NCBI GenBank assembly: GCA_036897485.1
Contig: JAYMTF010000303.1
Coordinates: forward strand, 1-40,560
Source: Pelargonium nanum
Lineage: Eukaryota; Streptophyta; Magnoliopsida; Geraniales; Geraniaceae
Direction of reading: 5' to 3'
DNA length: 40,560 bases
The notes beneath the pieces were generated by a model. The model saw only the letters and a list, made by a program, of their open reading frames with translations, was not told the DNA's origin and ran no database searches. Position 1 is the stretch's first letter, and each line of letters opens with the position of its first letter. Shown in pieces: positions 12,501 through 24,800 of this stretch. Position numbers and translations under genes: made by a program.

Positions 12501-15500
12501 CTCCCTTTACCAGGCTTTCCATGCCAACCGTCCCTAGACATGGGGGAACTTACATCGGAGAAGTCTTTATTTCCCGAAGATGGAGGCTTTGATGCTGTTC
12601 TTTGTGACTCTGAGTCACTGAAATCTGGCTGGTTATCATTAACACCCCGATCCTTAGTTGTTAGGGAGAGACTAGAGATGCCACCAGTACCATGTAATGG
12701 TGACTCAGGAACTGTCAAATCCTCTCTGTCTGAATCCCCTGATGAAGTTTTGTTTAAAATAGTTGAAAATGCACGTAATAGGTTATCCAGTTTTTGGTGC
12801 AGTGTTAGTAGGAATAGATGGAATCCCTGCAGTTCCCTAAGAGCTGCCCGAAACCCACCACGAAATTCATGAGCGATTGAAATCATTTCAGCCAACCGCG
12901 TATCAGTTGTAGAATCAGCATCTTCTGGTGGAGGAGATCCTAATTTCCCTGATGTTATATCATACAATAGATTGGAGGAGTATTTGGAACTATTGAGAAG
13001 TAACTCTACCAACTTTGGATATATTGCTTGATCATTTGCACGTTTCCCAGCAGGAGGCCGGCGAGGAACACCAGAGTCAATAGCCACTATATGAAAATCA
13101 GAAAATGTCGAGTCAATTGAAGTGTCACTTTGAAAGCTCATGTTACTAGATTTTGGTGACTCCAAGACATCTGAAAGATCAGAGTTCTGTGACACCAATC
13201 CTGGACTAGAGGGGCTCAACCTGCAATCTACTGAAGATGCCCTTCTTTCTTTCTGAAGAGCTCTTATCACCCTTGGTTTGTAACGCTTGATTACAGAATC
13301 GAGTACTTCTCCCACTGTATCTGTGTTTGCAGACGTCGATTTTTCTGCCAACAATAAGTTTGCGGGATTACCACGCCATCTGAGATGACGGCAAGGGAGT
13401 CTATCTTCATTTCTGATGAGAAGGTCTAACATCAATACCCTGCCAAGAGCTGCTGCTGTTTTTTCTGCAGCTTCTCGTGTGTCAAATGCAGCTGAGCTTT
13501 CCGATAAAGGAGATCCATGTACATAGCTGTAAAAATAAAAATAAAAAACTTTGCAATATTCAGTACGCCAACTCAACATCCAATAACTACCCTGGGAAGC
13601 AGTTTATAGTGCTAATTGTTTGACACAAGTTAATAGTTCATACTTTATATTTCAAACTAGGATGATTTTTGTTTGCCTAATATGACTTACATACTACTCT
13701 CTCCGTCCCAAAATGAGTGTCATCTTTCTATTTTAGGAAGTTATTTATGCATGAATAACTAATAATATCCCTGTATTAAGTTTGAACTCCTTGAGTTCGT
13801 TAAAATACGTGCATATGTGGTACAAGGGGAAAAAAATGCACATGCAATAATATATACCAGTTGGCCCTGTATTATAACAAGTCAAAATCCTGGCCTCTCA
13901 CGCTTCAACATTCGGTGCAATGTGAACGAGTGCAGCTGTAAAAATGCACTATTCAGCCATCCCTAGAGAAGAGTAATCTCTAAGCAATATATCTTTCTTT
14001 TCTTACTTAAAATACAGGAAAGAAACAAAGACAAAATGCCATTAGCAAAGGAAAGCCAAGAGTCCCATTTAAAAACCTGGAAACTTAAACTTGGGATCAT
14101 TATCTAGCATATAGAGAAAAACCACATCAGTATTTAATATTGGAATTCTCTTAGACTCAGGATCATTTCATGGAAGGCCTCATTAAGCCGATAAGTTTGA
14201 ACAGGATAGTTGTCAACCCCATTTGAATGGCATCCTAAGCTTGAGGAAACAGTCCTTAAAAAAAATTCTTCTTTCATAGAATCCTGGACTGCCCCGTAAC
14301 CTCATAGAAACAGGCATCAAATTGAGCCTCAGATTATGTTTGTGAAAATCCAGAAGGGAACAGAGGTAAGCACCATGGAAGTCCTTCAGGAAGCTGGCAT
14401 AAAAAATCATAAAACATGCATCTTCATGAAGCAAGCTGAGTCACTCAGTTGAGACAAGTGACACACCAATTGACCCTAATTACCCAACAGACTGAATAAA
14501 AGTAATACTCCATCCATCCCAAAATGAGTGTCCACTTTCTCATTTTTGTAGAAATTAAGGATAAGTTAGTTAGACTTGGATTTTGCCAATTATACCCCTT
14601 ATGTGTTCTTGTTGTAACTTGTAACAACTTAAGGAATTCTAACTAACTTATCTTCGGGGTATTGTTGATAATTCATGCATAGCTAATTTGTAAAAAAAGC
14701 AAGTGGACACTCATTTCGGTACGAGGGAGTAAAATAAAAGTTAGGCATTAACTAATTTACTCATCTCTCGGCCTCTCTCCATCCCATTTCCAATGTATCT
14801 GGCTCTTATAATAAGTGGTAAGGGAGGGAAAATATCCCATGTTTGCATACTATCACACTGCATTGACAAATGAAAACCCCAGATTTTTTTCCTCACCTCA
14901 TTAAAATAAGGCATCGGCTTAGTTCAAGAGCCTCCAAGAGTTCTGAACATGTCATTTCACCAACTTCATCTCCTTCTGAATTTGCTGCATCTCTTGCTTT
15001 CTCTGCAGCTTCTTTAATATCTAGCCATTCTGGGCTACAATTATGAACCACTCTAGCCTACAATATTCCCACATCATCAGAGAAAATGAGAAAAGAAAGA
15101 ATAAAAAATCCAACTGAAAACGATCAGATAAGGACGACGCGGTATTAGATGGTATAAATTAAGCATATGCTACAGTGACAAATAACAACCTGCGGAGTTC
15201 GAACTCCTAGCCACCTTGCAAACTCATAGCCAAGGCGTTCTGATTGTGTGGCCATTCTTGAAGATGATATCTTTATAACAGCAGCCGCCTCCTTTGGAGA
15301 CGCATCATCACACCAAGGCAAGTTGAATAGGGCAAAGAAAACAACTCCACCAGAATTCACTGTAACCTACAAGCACAACCAAAGAGAAGTTCAGACGTGG
15401 GTACAAAGAAATATACTTAAAATTTTCTTCTCAGGTTCCTTACACAAGGAGATAAATAAAGTAGAGAAATAAAGGGTAAATCATAAATGTCAACATAAAT

Positions 15501-17106
15501 GATATGGATATCTTCAAGAATCGAATGTGAATGAACAAAATCCACCAGTTTGACATTAGTAGCATCTTACAAGTTAAAAGAGCTGCCATGATTAACCTGA
15601 ATAGTATAACCAACAATATACTCAGGGTAGGGTAAGAGTAGAACAGAGAGGATTTGGGAATCAGAAGACAGAATTACGCAAATAATGTAAAAAGGGGTCC
15701 CTTTGTAAATTCATTTATTTCCAGACATAATTCACAAGAGACAGATCTTATTCCATCTATCATAGCAAAAATCAAACACATACCTCAAGGGCTTTATTCA
15801 TCTCATCCTCAGAATGCTCAGTGCTACTACTATGCTCAGTGTGATGAAGTGAAGCAAGCATGTTCCAAGAAAAAGAGCTTGATTCAATGTCCAACATAGC
15901 TGCTTTGCCAAGTTTTTCCCACAGACTGATTTCCGTAACTTGCTCAGGAGGTGAGGAACTTTTTGACTCAGTAGTTGATTCTCCTGCACTGGATAGCAAT
16001 AGTGATGATAACTTTGTAACAAGTACAAAATCATTGAAAATAAGCCGGCACATCCTCCACATCGCACATAATAACTCTACAGACGTAGAGCACACTGCCT
16101 AACTTCCTTACAATCACATTTACAAGGAAAGGAAAAAAAAAAAATACTTATCCTCAGCTAGCATAGTAGCATCTACTAATGTCTTCTTGTAGAAACTTAA
16201 TTCACAATTGACCATGATCTTTTCTTCTAGCCATAACAATATCTAGTTGCCAAGTTTTTACTTAAATTCAAATGGTAAAATTTTCTGCAGTGTCCAACAT
16301 ATCCCATCAATTCAAACATCACCCACAAAACGTCTACACTAAACCAATCGGTTTCAAAAACAAACCAATGCACAAAGCATTTGTTTCGGATAAAAGCAGC
16401 ATAACAATGCTAAATGCTAAATTCAACAATTCACCTCAGGCCCAATGGCATGCTGCTGACTCTGAGCGGGCGGTTGGGGAAGCCAGAGGTGCGGTATCTG
16501 GCACTGCGTTTACGAACCGATTCCAACCATTGGGTGAACCTGAAAGCTGGCCCTGCTGTTATATCTCCCAACATATACAACACCTGCATCACCATCACCA
16601 TCAGCATTACAAACCAATCATTACCCAGATACTAAATTCATCAATAATTCTATTTTTCCCTCTTAATAAATAAACAATCACAACTGAACCAACCCGGGAA
16701 GTGGCTGTGAGGGGCAATGGGCTCTCGGGCTCGCCAGATCCGCCAGACTCCACTCTGTTATCCTCTTTTTCCTGCAACCCCACCACATAAACAGAAACCA
16801 AAGCAGTAAAATAACCAAACAAATGCTATGCAAAATTGTAAATGCAAGCACCTTATGGCAACGAAAAACGAAACCCAGATCCAGAAATCAATCATGAGAC
16901 CAACCATGAAAACAAAAAAGTAACTTTATGGGATTTTCAGGTGTTGGGTTAGATACCCATGACCGCAATCATTTGAATTTTGTGAAAAAAATGAAAAAAG
17001 AACAAGAAAAATTAATTACCTGAATGTGGGTAGAGGTGATGGGTGCGGAGGAAGAAGAAGAAGAAGATGAGGAAGGAGGGTGTTCCTTTTTCTGGTCTAA
17101 GGCCAT
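9513..17106 (-). CDS. PHS1: Dual-specificity phosphatase / atypical tubulin kinase PHS1
   Basis: PROPYZAMIDE-HYPERSENSITIVE 1 regulates cortical microtubules. Its atypical kinase domain phosphorylates alpha-tubulin, and its phosphatase domain restrains it and acts on MAP kinases. Inferred exons in coding order are 17020-17106, 16694-16771, 16435-16583, 15784-15988, 15190-15366, 14897-15057, 12437-13526, 10882-11028, 10522-10749, 9993-10150 and 9513-9873. They give 946 residues (Arabidopsis about 929). A poly-Ser N-terminus is followed by a basic KIM-like VRKRSARYR (about 78-86). The actin-fragmin-kinase-like domain has the AAVIK lysine near 205 and NEDRLPCR...GNPANLL (325-344). The phosphatase signature HCFEGKSRS has catalytic Cys near 808 and Arg near 814. 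A Cys2-His2-like motif lies at 879-901. Two introns exceed 1.3 kb, and one carries MITE sequence. Confidence 0.95.
11154..11306. repeat. Two diverged ~51-bp direct repeats, 100 bp apart
   Basis: Copies at about 11154-11204 and 11254-11306 share GCTTAGCTCC, ATTAGGGAAG and GAACTA/TAAACTA blocks. They lie in the large PHS1 intron 11029-12436. The DNA between and after them does not match, so this is not a simple 100-bp tandem duplication. Origin unknown. Confidence 0.65.
13697..13735. mobile_element. Solitary Stowaway-type MITE arm
   Basis: The sequence CTCTCTCCGTCCCAAAATGA preceded by TA is a classic Stowaway (Tc1/mariner-type) terminal repeat. No matching inverted end is found within the next several hundred bases. 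This looks like a truncated or half-deleted copy. It shares the AAAATGAGTGT core with the intact element about 800 bases away in the same PHS1 intron. Confidence 0.65.
14508..14729. mobile_element. Stowaway-type MITE, complete, 222 bp
   Basis: The left end CTCCATCCATCCC...ATGAGTGTCCACTT and the right end, read in reverse complement as CTCCCTCGTACCGAAATGAG, form imperfect terminal inverted repeats of about 30 bases. The element is flanked by TA at 14506-14507 and 14730-14731, the target duplication of Tc1/mariner-type MITEs. It is AT-rich inside with no coding capacity. It sits in the PHS1 intron 13527-14896. Confidence 0.88.
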
Positions 17107-18854
17107 TGTTTTTTCTTTTTCCAATTTTATGGTTCTCTTTATTGGGTTTGAAAATAGGTACACACTACAGAGAAAGAGCAACAAAATGTACGGTTTTGGA
17201 TTTGGAATTGGAAGACATTGCTTTTTTTGGAGTAAGGTTTTTGAAAGAGAGAAAAAATAAAAACTATTGCTTTCCCGCTTTTTCAGGTTGAAAGTGATGG
17301 TCCTGTCCTTGCTTGAAATGAAGATTTTGAAGCATATATATTTGGAATTAGATTGGAAACAAGTATGCAACTTCTCAGGCTGCCTGATACTGACTGCCCG
17401 GTGGTGGCACTGCGTCCAAACTTTATTGTTGTGTACGTATATAAATTATAAAGTTGCAAAATATTTTTATAAGTTGCATCTTAAGTTTTTTTTTTTTTTT
17501 TTTTAATTCCACTTGGGGAGAGTGGGAGACATGTTGGGTTGGACTGGCCACTTGGGGAAGTTTGGCTACTCCGGTTGGTCATGGATCGCCCTTGAATGTC
17601 CGTTCGGACGGGCCTATTGCTTGAACGAAGGAGACGTCTTTTCTCATAAGCTTCTCGAATGATCTAGAGTTTTCTACATCATTGAGGCGTTTAGTTTTTT
17701 AGAATGAAGTGATAACGCGAGACGTCTCGGACACCACATATCATATTGTTAATTTTTTGGTTTAATTTATAGTTTTTTAGGTAGCATTGTTCTCACTTCC
17801 AATCCAACTGATTTTTAGGGTCGTGTTAGAGAAAATATTATAATGTGTTTGAGAGTTAATCTTTTTTTGTCAAAAGTTCAGAAAAAATTGTGGTCCTTGT
17901 CTTCTTGCTGTGGATAAGTAGAGGCTTTCCCCACCTTCTCCACATTTGAAAATTTTGAGCCACTACTCCTCCCAAGCTCTCTCCCACTCCTTACCACTTG
18001 AAACTTTGGTTCCTCCAAAGCTTGAGTGAAAAGTGTGGGGGGTCCTTTTGTCTCCTTCTACCATGAGCTTCCCAACCTTGGAGCTTCCATTGCCAAGAAA
18101 CCCATTTTCTCAAGCAAGTGGTGCTCTTTCTCCAATCTTATTTTCGGGTCCAAATTGCTTTTGAGGCTGCAACATCACCAGCCAGATTCACTTTGTGAAT
18201 TTGCCTTCTTGATTTCTTGCTCCAACAAGAGCTGTGTTGTTCCCGATTGCTTGCGTACTTGGGACATTGCATGAGTGTTCAAATGTTCCTATGTTTATTG
18301 GAGCACAACGGACAATTTTTGATTATTTTTGGAACTTCATGCTTGTAGGTACTCAAGCTCTTGTTTCTTGAACATGGTTAGTCTTTATTCTTGGAGTACT
18401 CGTCCGATATTTAAAGCTTTACAAATTAAGATTTTATCATAATTTGAGATTCCAATAAAATATGCCCTGCAAAGTGTTGAAGCACTAACCGAGTGTAGCT
18501 CCTTTTAGCTGGAGTATACAACATTTGATTTTCCAAAGATTCAAATAAATACAAAATGAACTCCAAGCATTTAAATTCTATTCAAAATTCAAACTAAATC
18601 TAATTACAAACTACACAAATACCACAAATGGTAGAATATAAGCCAAAAAATGTAACCCTGTTAACTACAGAAAAAACAAATACAATCTTATTGTGACCTG
18701 GGGTGCCACCAAAGACATGGGAGAAGAAGCACAAGATCATTCCTAGCAAATAGCGGGCGATGAAAAAATTGTGATATGGGGAAATATATAAAGATTATAG
18801 AGAAGAAAGAAAACGAATTACAAACAATCTCTATATATCTCAGAGCAGCATCTA
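17107..18854. other. Spacer between PHS1 (5' side) and SCD2 (3' side)
   Basis: The right-hand part of PHS1 control DNA should lie at about 17107-17500, followed by a 19-T tract at 17486-17504. From 17520 to 18420 the DNA is less AT-rich and resembles degraded transposable-element sequence in texture, but I found no termini, target duplications or conserved coding motif. The open frame at 18026-18274 is not supported by any recognisable domain. Confidence 0.45.
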
Positions 18855-21800
18855 TCATGAAGAAATATCATCTGTGACGGGTTTGTGATTAGCAACTGCG
18901 GCAGACGAGGACTGGTCAATTTCTTTCCGAGATGCTTCCCAGAGTTGCTGTTCTATTCCTAACTTCCTCAGCTCCAACAAACCTCTCTCAACTGCACGGG
19001 AGAAGAAATTACATGCCATCCGATCTCACAAATTCTTTAGCATAACATGACATTCAGGTAGCTTTTGGATTCGAAATTTTGTTTAGGAACGATAATCAAG
19101 AATGGAAATGAGAAAGAGATTCTCGTTTTCGTGTTTGGATTATGACCATTTTGCCATCAAATTGGCTTTGGAATGGGAATCTCATTCTCATTTCTCATTC
19201 CCATTTCGAAAAAATTAATCCAAAAGACATCAATATTTAACTCTTAATGGCATACATTTCTTGATTCATTTCTCTTTAGCCTATTCACCTCTTACCCATT
19301 TCTCAAAGAAATATAAAGAGCAGAATGAATTACCATCAACAGCATCATGTGAAGTTGGTGATTGTGTATTACGGCTCATACGGCTTATCCAAAACTGAAG
19401 CCTTTCTTCTGCAATATCTTCTTCAACACCATGTACTTTTGCTCTTCTCCAGAAATATGTCAGCCAAGCCTGCATATGCATTACACAGGTTGGGAAAATG
19501 AAGCTATTTCATAATATAAACAATTTTCATCATGAACTTTTCTACAGAACTGAGTCATTGAACCCCTAAAGTATATAAGTTAGATCTAAGTCATGCTTGC
19601 TTGCAGTCGTCATGCAGTAGAGGACATGTCTCAAGAGTATATGACTGATTTTAATAAGTTGTACACATGTAATCGAGTTTCTAACACGAGCAATGTTGCT
19701 TTCAGCATAATACCACTACAACAATAAATTTATAACCTCCAAGCAAAAAGAGGGAGTGATGGATTAAATACCATGATTTGCTAGACTTCCAAAATTATGA
19801 TTATTAACTTACAACCAAATAAAATTAGCTGAAACAATCAGCCATGCCATCCCACTATGGGAACCTAAGTGGATACCTTCTTTGATGCCAGCACTTGGCT
19901 CAGCGGATAAGAAAGAATTGCATTTACATGAACATTCTTTTCCCTTCTTTCCCCTTAATGGGAAAGGATAATACAATAATAGAACTGATAAGAGTGCTGT
20001 CAAATAAGAGAAAGATGATGCATAAAGCTAAGGGTTCCCCACTTCAAGTATGACCAAGACATTAGCAAATTTAGGTAAGAAAGCAGCATACCTCTTTGAA
20101 ATTAACATCTTCTGTCTCCTCTTTACTTAGTTCTGCAAAAATACAAAAAGGTGCACATAACAGATTTAGTTTTGAGAACACCGTGTTAAAGTTTTATCAA
20201 CTGGGAAACAAATTCTTAGATGCACTGATCTAGATTCATTGTCCTTACTTAGAACATAATGTAGATGTCAAAACATATTATAATGAGATATCACAAATCT
20301 CCCTTACCAAATGCTTCCATAAACTTAGGATCACCAGGTGACTTGGAATCTGAAATTCAAGAGTTATGAACTCATAAGTGAATACAAAAGTAAATATTTA
20401 ATGCGATGATTCTCTGAAAGCAGCAATTGCACACACAAATGAGATTATATAACTAATTTTTCCCAACAAAGCATCTAGGGCATAAACCATATACTGATAC
20501 AACATAGCAACTAGAGCATGAAGAAGGAACAACAAATTTCTGATCACAGCAGTTTAGCATCTTAATGTCAAATGGGAAATTTATGTGTACTAAACTTTCC
20601 TAATTACAATATCTTTCCTAAATTTCACTAAGATCTTTACTAATTCAACTAGACATAAAATTGCATCTTCACATTCCCCTCAAGCTGGAGCATGGAAACT
20701 AAATTAATGCAAGGGCTTGAAATTTTTTTCTTCTAAGACTTCCAGTAGCGTGTGGAGGTTGTTGGAGTTGACCTCAGTGATAGATGTTGATGAAAAAACT
20801 TTGTTCACGTAGCAATGTGTGACCTCAAGACTGAAGGACCACATTTAGGTAGTTTGGTCAGGTGAGAAGCTGCCCATGAAAGATCGCTGGCAGACCCTAC
20901 CAAATTTTCTGTGGTGATAGTGTGGACTCCAGAGATGGTGTACAACTGAGATGAAGGTGAAGCAGCATCGGAATTAATATTGCAAATTCTGATACTTTTT
21001 CCTTCTTTTTTTTTCTCTTTTAACACTTAAAAAAGAGAGAAGCAGTACTGATTGTTCAGAATACACTAAAGAACAGATCTAGAGAAGTTGGGCTACTCTG
21101 GTGACCAGCGACCAACGGTGGCTAGCGGCGGAAGTTTGGCGCTGGACCAGTCTTGTCACGACGAGTCCAACGGTACAGGTGGTGATGTGATTAGGCGAAC
21201 CTGATGGTGCTAGCAATGAGATGAACTTACCAGCTTGGGAGGGTCGCCTGAGAAGAATAGTCTTTCCAGCGAAGGATACTTGGACAAGACAGGAAAAGAT
21301 TGGGAAAAAAAATACTCTTCAATGCACTGATACCATGTGAAATTTATGCGTACTTAACTTTCCAAATTACAATATATTTTATAAATCTCAATAACACATT
21401 TTCTAATTCTACTACTTTACTGCTCAAAATGTAGCCAACACATCAAACATGCTTATTTATAAGATACAGAAATGAAGAAAAAAGAAGAGAAGAAAACATC
21501 TTCAACAAGGTCAACTAAATAATAGATGGATAAAATCAAATAAGGTGTTCGTCCAATATCATTAGTCCAAAGACAAAATTCAAAAATTGATATGAGAAAT
21601 GGAACATACCCGAGATAGATTGTCGAACCAAACTCGGTCTTCTGTGTTGGCCCAACGCAATTATAACAGCATCCTCAATCTAACAACAGTCACATAAAAA
21701 GTAATGAACATGGAGACAATTACTTCAGATAGGGGATATTCTATGCTGAATACAAATACACACCCCTCATCTTCAATTATACAAATTAAATAAAAAGGCA

Positions 21801-24800
21801 GAACCCTTGAGAATTTAACATAAGTTTCACATTCCAGTTCTGACATATAAAGATTGAGCTGGAACATAATTTACTACAGAAATATAGTAGAGAACCTTTA
21901 AGGACGCTAATTCCCTCAAACCCATTTCAACTGAAAGCATACTCTCAATATTTCCTTCTCCTGCCAAATCATTTAAATCACGAACAAGTTTGCTCCTATC
22001 TGGATCATCCCCTCCTGCTCCATGCCATATTTATAAGTTTAAACAAAGCAAAATAAGAAAAAGTAGATAAACAACACGATGGCACATAAATAGTGAAACA
22101 GTTGGTATACTAGCCTCTACCCCAGGCCTCCTCCTTAGCCTGTTGTCCAGCAGAATAGACTACTTCAAATGGAAGAGGTGCCAAAGATGACCAATGTTCA
22201 TGCTTTGACGTGGCTATATCAGCACAAATGCCTGGAAGAAAAAAATGATTAAAAGAAACCACATGAAAAACAATTCATATATGACTAAATATATCATTGT
22301 ATGGGAATGAAGAATAAATAAAAAGTGAGCCAAGAATAGAAACAAAAATACCCAACGCTACAAAGACAACATCATATAGATAGAAAAAAAATTTATTACC
22401 ATGTTTTACAGCTAAATCCCAGTAACGAGCGAGCCAACATCTCTTCAAAACAACTTCCTCCTAAAAAGTAGATGCAATAAAACAGTTAATAGTCTGAACA
22501 GATAGTAATAAATCTCACTTCAAGTTATCAAGGCAGACCATCTCTTCTTGTGTTAAAATCATTCTTTGTGTCATTGTCCGAAGAGCTTTTGCTTCAGATT
22601 CTGCTTCCTGGAGCTGTTCCGCAGCTTTTGCAGCCTCATCTTTTATGTTCTACTTAAAACAAATAAGGCCACACATTAAACTATAGCAAAAACCAGAAAA
22701 AATTATCCACAAGTACAGTATATTAGCATGGTCAGAAAAAAGATGTGAATACTTGATACTTTACCTCAATTTCAGAACGAAGATTTGCAAGTTCCACATC
22801 TTTTCCATCTTTGGTTTGTTTTGCCGCCTTAAGAGCAGCCTAAGACAAGGAAATTTTGCAGTCTTTAAACATCTTAAAAGAGATTATAGTTTACCCAAGA
22901 GTAGAGGACGTAACACAAAATGAAATATAAAGGGATATACTGATTCTACTAACAGAGGGAAGACATATGATCTACAGGAGACACTTGTTAAGAAATGGCC
23001 TATTTTGAAGTATGTGCTCCTGGCACCAAATGATAGGAATTTGAAGGGAGAAAATGATATGAACTATTTTCAGCTTCCTATAGTCAACTAAATGCTCATA
23101 ACTTACCTCTCTTTGACGCAGGGCTGCTTCTTTCCTGCTCAACAATTTAGCTTCCAAGGATACACCTTCACCAAGAGAAGCTACCTGCAAAATGCATAAT
23201 CAAGCTTCAATATTGAAAATACAAAAATAATCATTACTAATAGTAAATTCTATTATAAAATATAAAGGGAGAAAACCTTGTTTGAAGGTAAGAACTCCTC
23301 CTAATAGTTATAACTTAAAACATACCATTTACAATAGTTATAAAAAGAAGTATATAAAATTGCACGCAGCCACATATAATATTCAATTCACATATAGAAA
23401 ATATGATACCTATGCCATATAAATATAACCAATCGAACAATAATAAGATTGACCTGTTTCTCTAGCTCCCTAGCTCTGGCTTCAGCCTCCTCCCTTCTTT
23501 CTTCTGCACTTCGAAGCTGTACAGAAGCTCATTGTAAAAATCTTTGTTTTTTTTTTCTTTTTCTGATGTTATACACATCACAGATAACAAGGATATATGA
23601 ATCAATTTGACTTAGGGTGAAAGAGAACCTACCTTGTCAAGTATAATATCATTCTCTTCTTGAAGCATGTCAAGCTGCATCATATCACATGTTAGCCTCA
23701 AAACTATTTCTCCTAGATTTAGTCATTCAAGTTTGAAAAATAGTAAGCTGAACTGGTATCAATCTACATTATAACAAGTAAAAACGGCATACTTCATCAC
23801 GAAGCGCAGAAGCTTCACGCTGATCTCCTGTGTCTTTTAAGTTGTGTTGTCCAATATCTGGAGTAAATCTGTAATAACACAGATGCTAATATTCAATCAG
23901 GTAAATGCAAATTAGGGCAAACATGGAGTCGCCTGTTAAAAATGCTGAAAAGGATAAGCCTGCAGCAACCATATTAAGTTTAACAATGATATGATAGCAC
24001 CAGTTTGCACATTAAGAAGAATATTCTGAAGCCTCACCACAACATAAAAGATAAATTACAGAAGACATAACTAGAAAGGGAGCTAGAAGGAATGTGGCAA
24101 AAACATGTTAATAATCTGAGAGTTTGATGCATATAGCTTTGCTATGACAATAAAGTATGTACGCCAATCCTACAATAAGCACATAAAAGTACGAACATGA
24201 ATTACTTATACATTAGGAATAAATATGGATTTCATAAACATTTTAAAACAAAATGAACACATAAACTTTAAGAGATGAAAATAGGAAAGGATATAGATAT
24301 AATGGTAATTTATAATGGACCATGAATGAGGGTGAGCCTCAGCACAACGATTATTGCCTTGTGATCTTGAGGTTAAGAGTTTGAGTAATCAGCCTCTAGG
24401 CAGTTGGTATGATCCCACATGGGAACATACCATGTACTAACAGTGCTTCTTAAGGCCATGAGTTCCCCCACTTAACATAGTAATACAGTATTTTAGGTTG
24501 GACTCTTCCATTGGGCTTAAGATGTTCCTTCTGGAAATTTCATTGAAGCTAACGAAAGTGGACGGGGCATCCTAGGAAAGAAGCAACCTTGAGGGATCTA
24601 TGTGAGTCAATAGTGGGCCACCAAGAGTGAGCCATCATAGATGACGGATTTAATGGGGGGTCTCACGTTGATAACATACCAAGTGCCAAGGGGGATTCTT
24701 AAGTCCATTGGTTCTCCCACCTAACAAACTAGTCTTTAAGGTTGGGCTCTCTCATTGGGCTGAAGATGTTCCAACATCGTGCTTGAATGGCCCTCTTTAT

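Noticed and set aside
12540..12872. 110-codon plus-strand frame
   Set aside because: It is the antisense shadow of the large conserved PHS1 exon 12437-13526.
18026..18274. Small gene in the PHS1-SCD2 spacer
   Set aside because: The frame has a plausible length but no conserved motif, targeting signal or promoter-like context that I could defend.
20805..21026. Possible gag/pol remnant inside the TRIM-like element
   Set aside because: The 73-residue frame has no zinc knuckle, protease or reverse-transcriptase motif, so the element was called non-coding.
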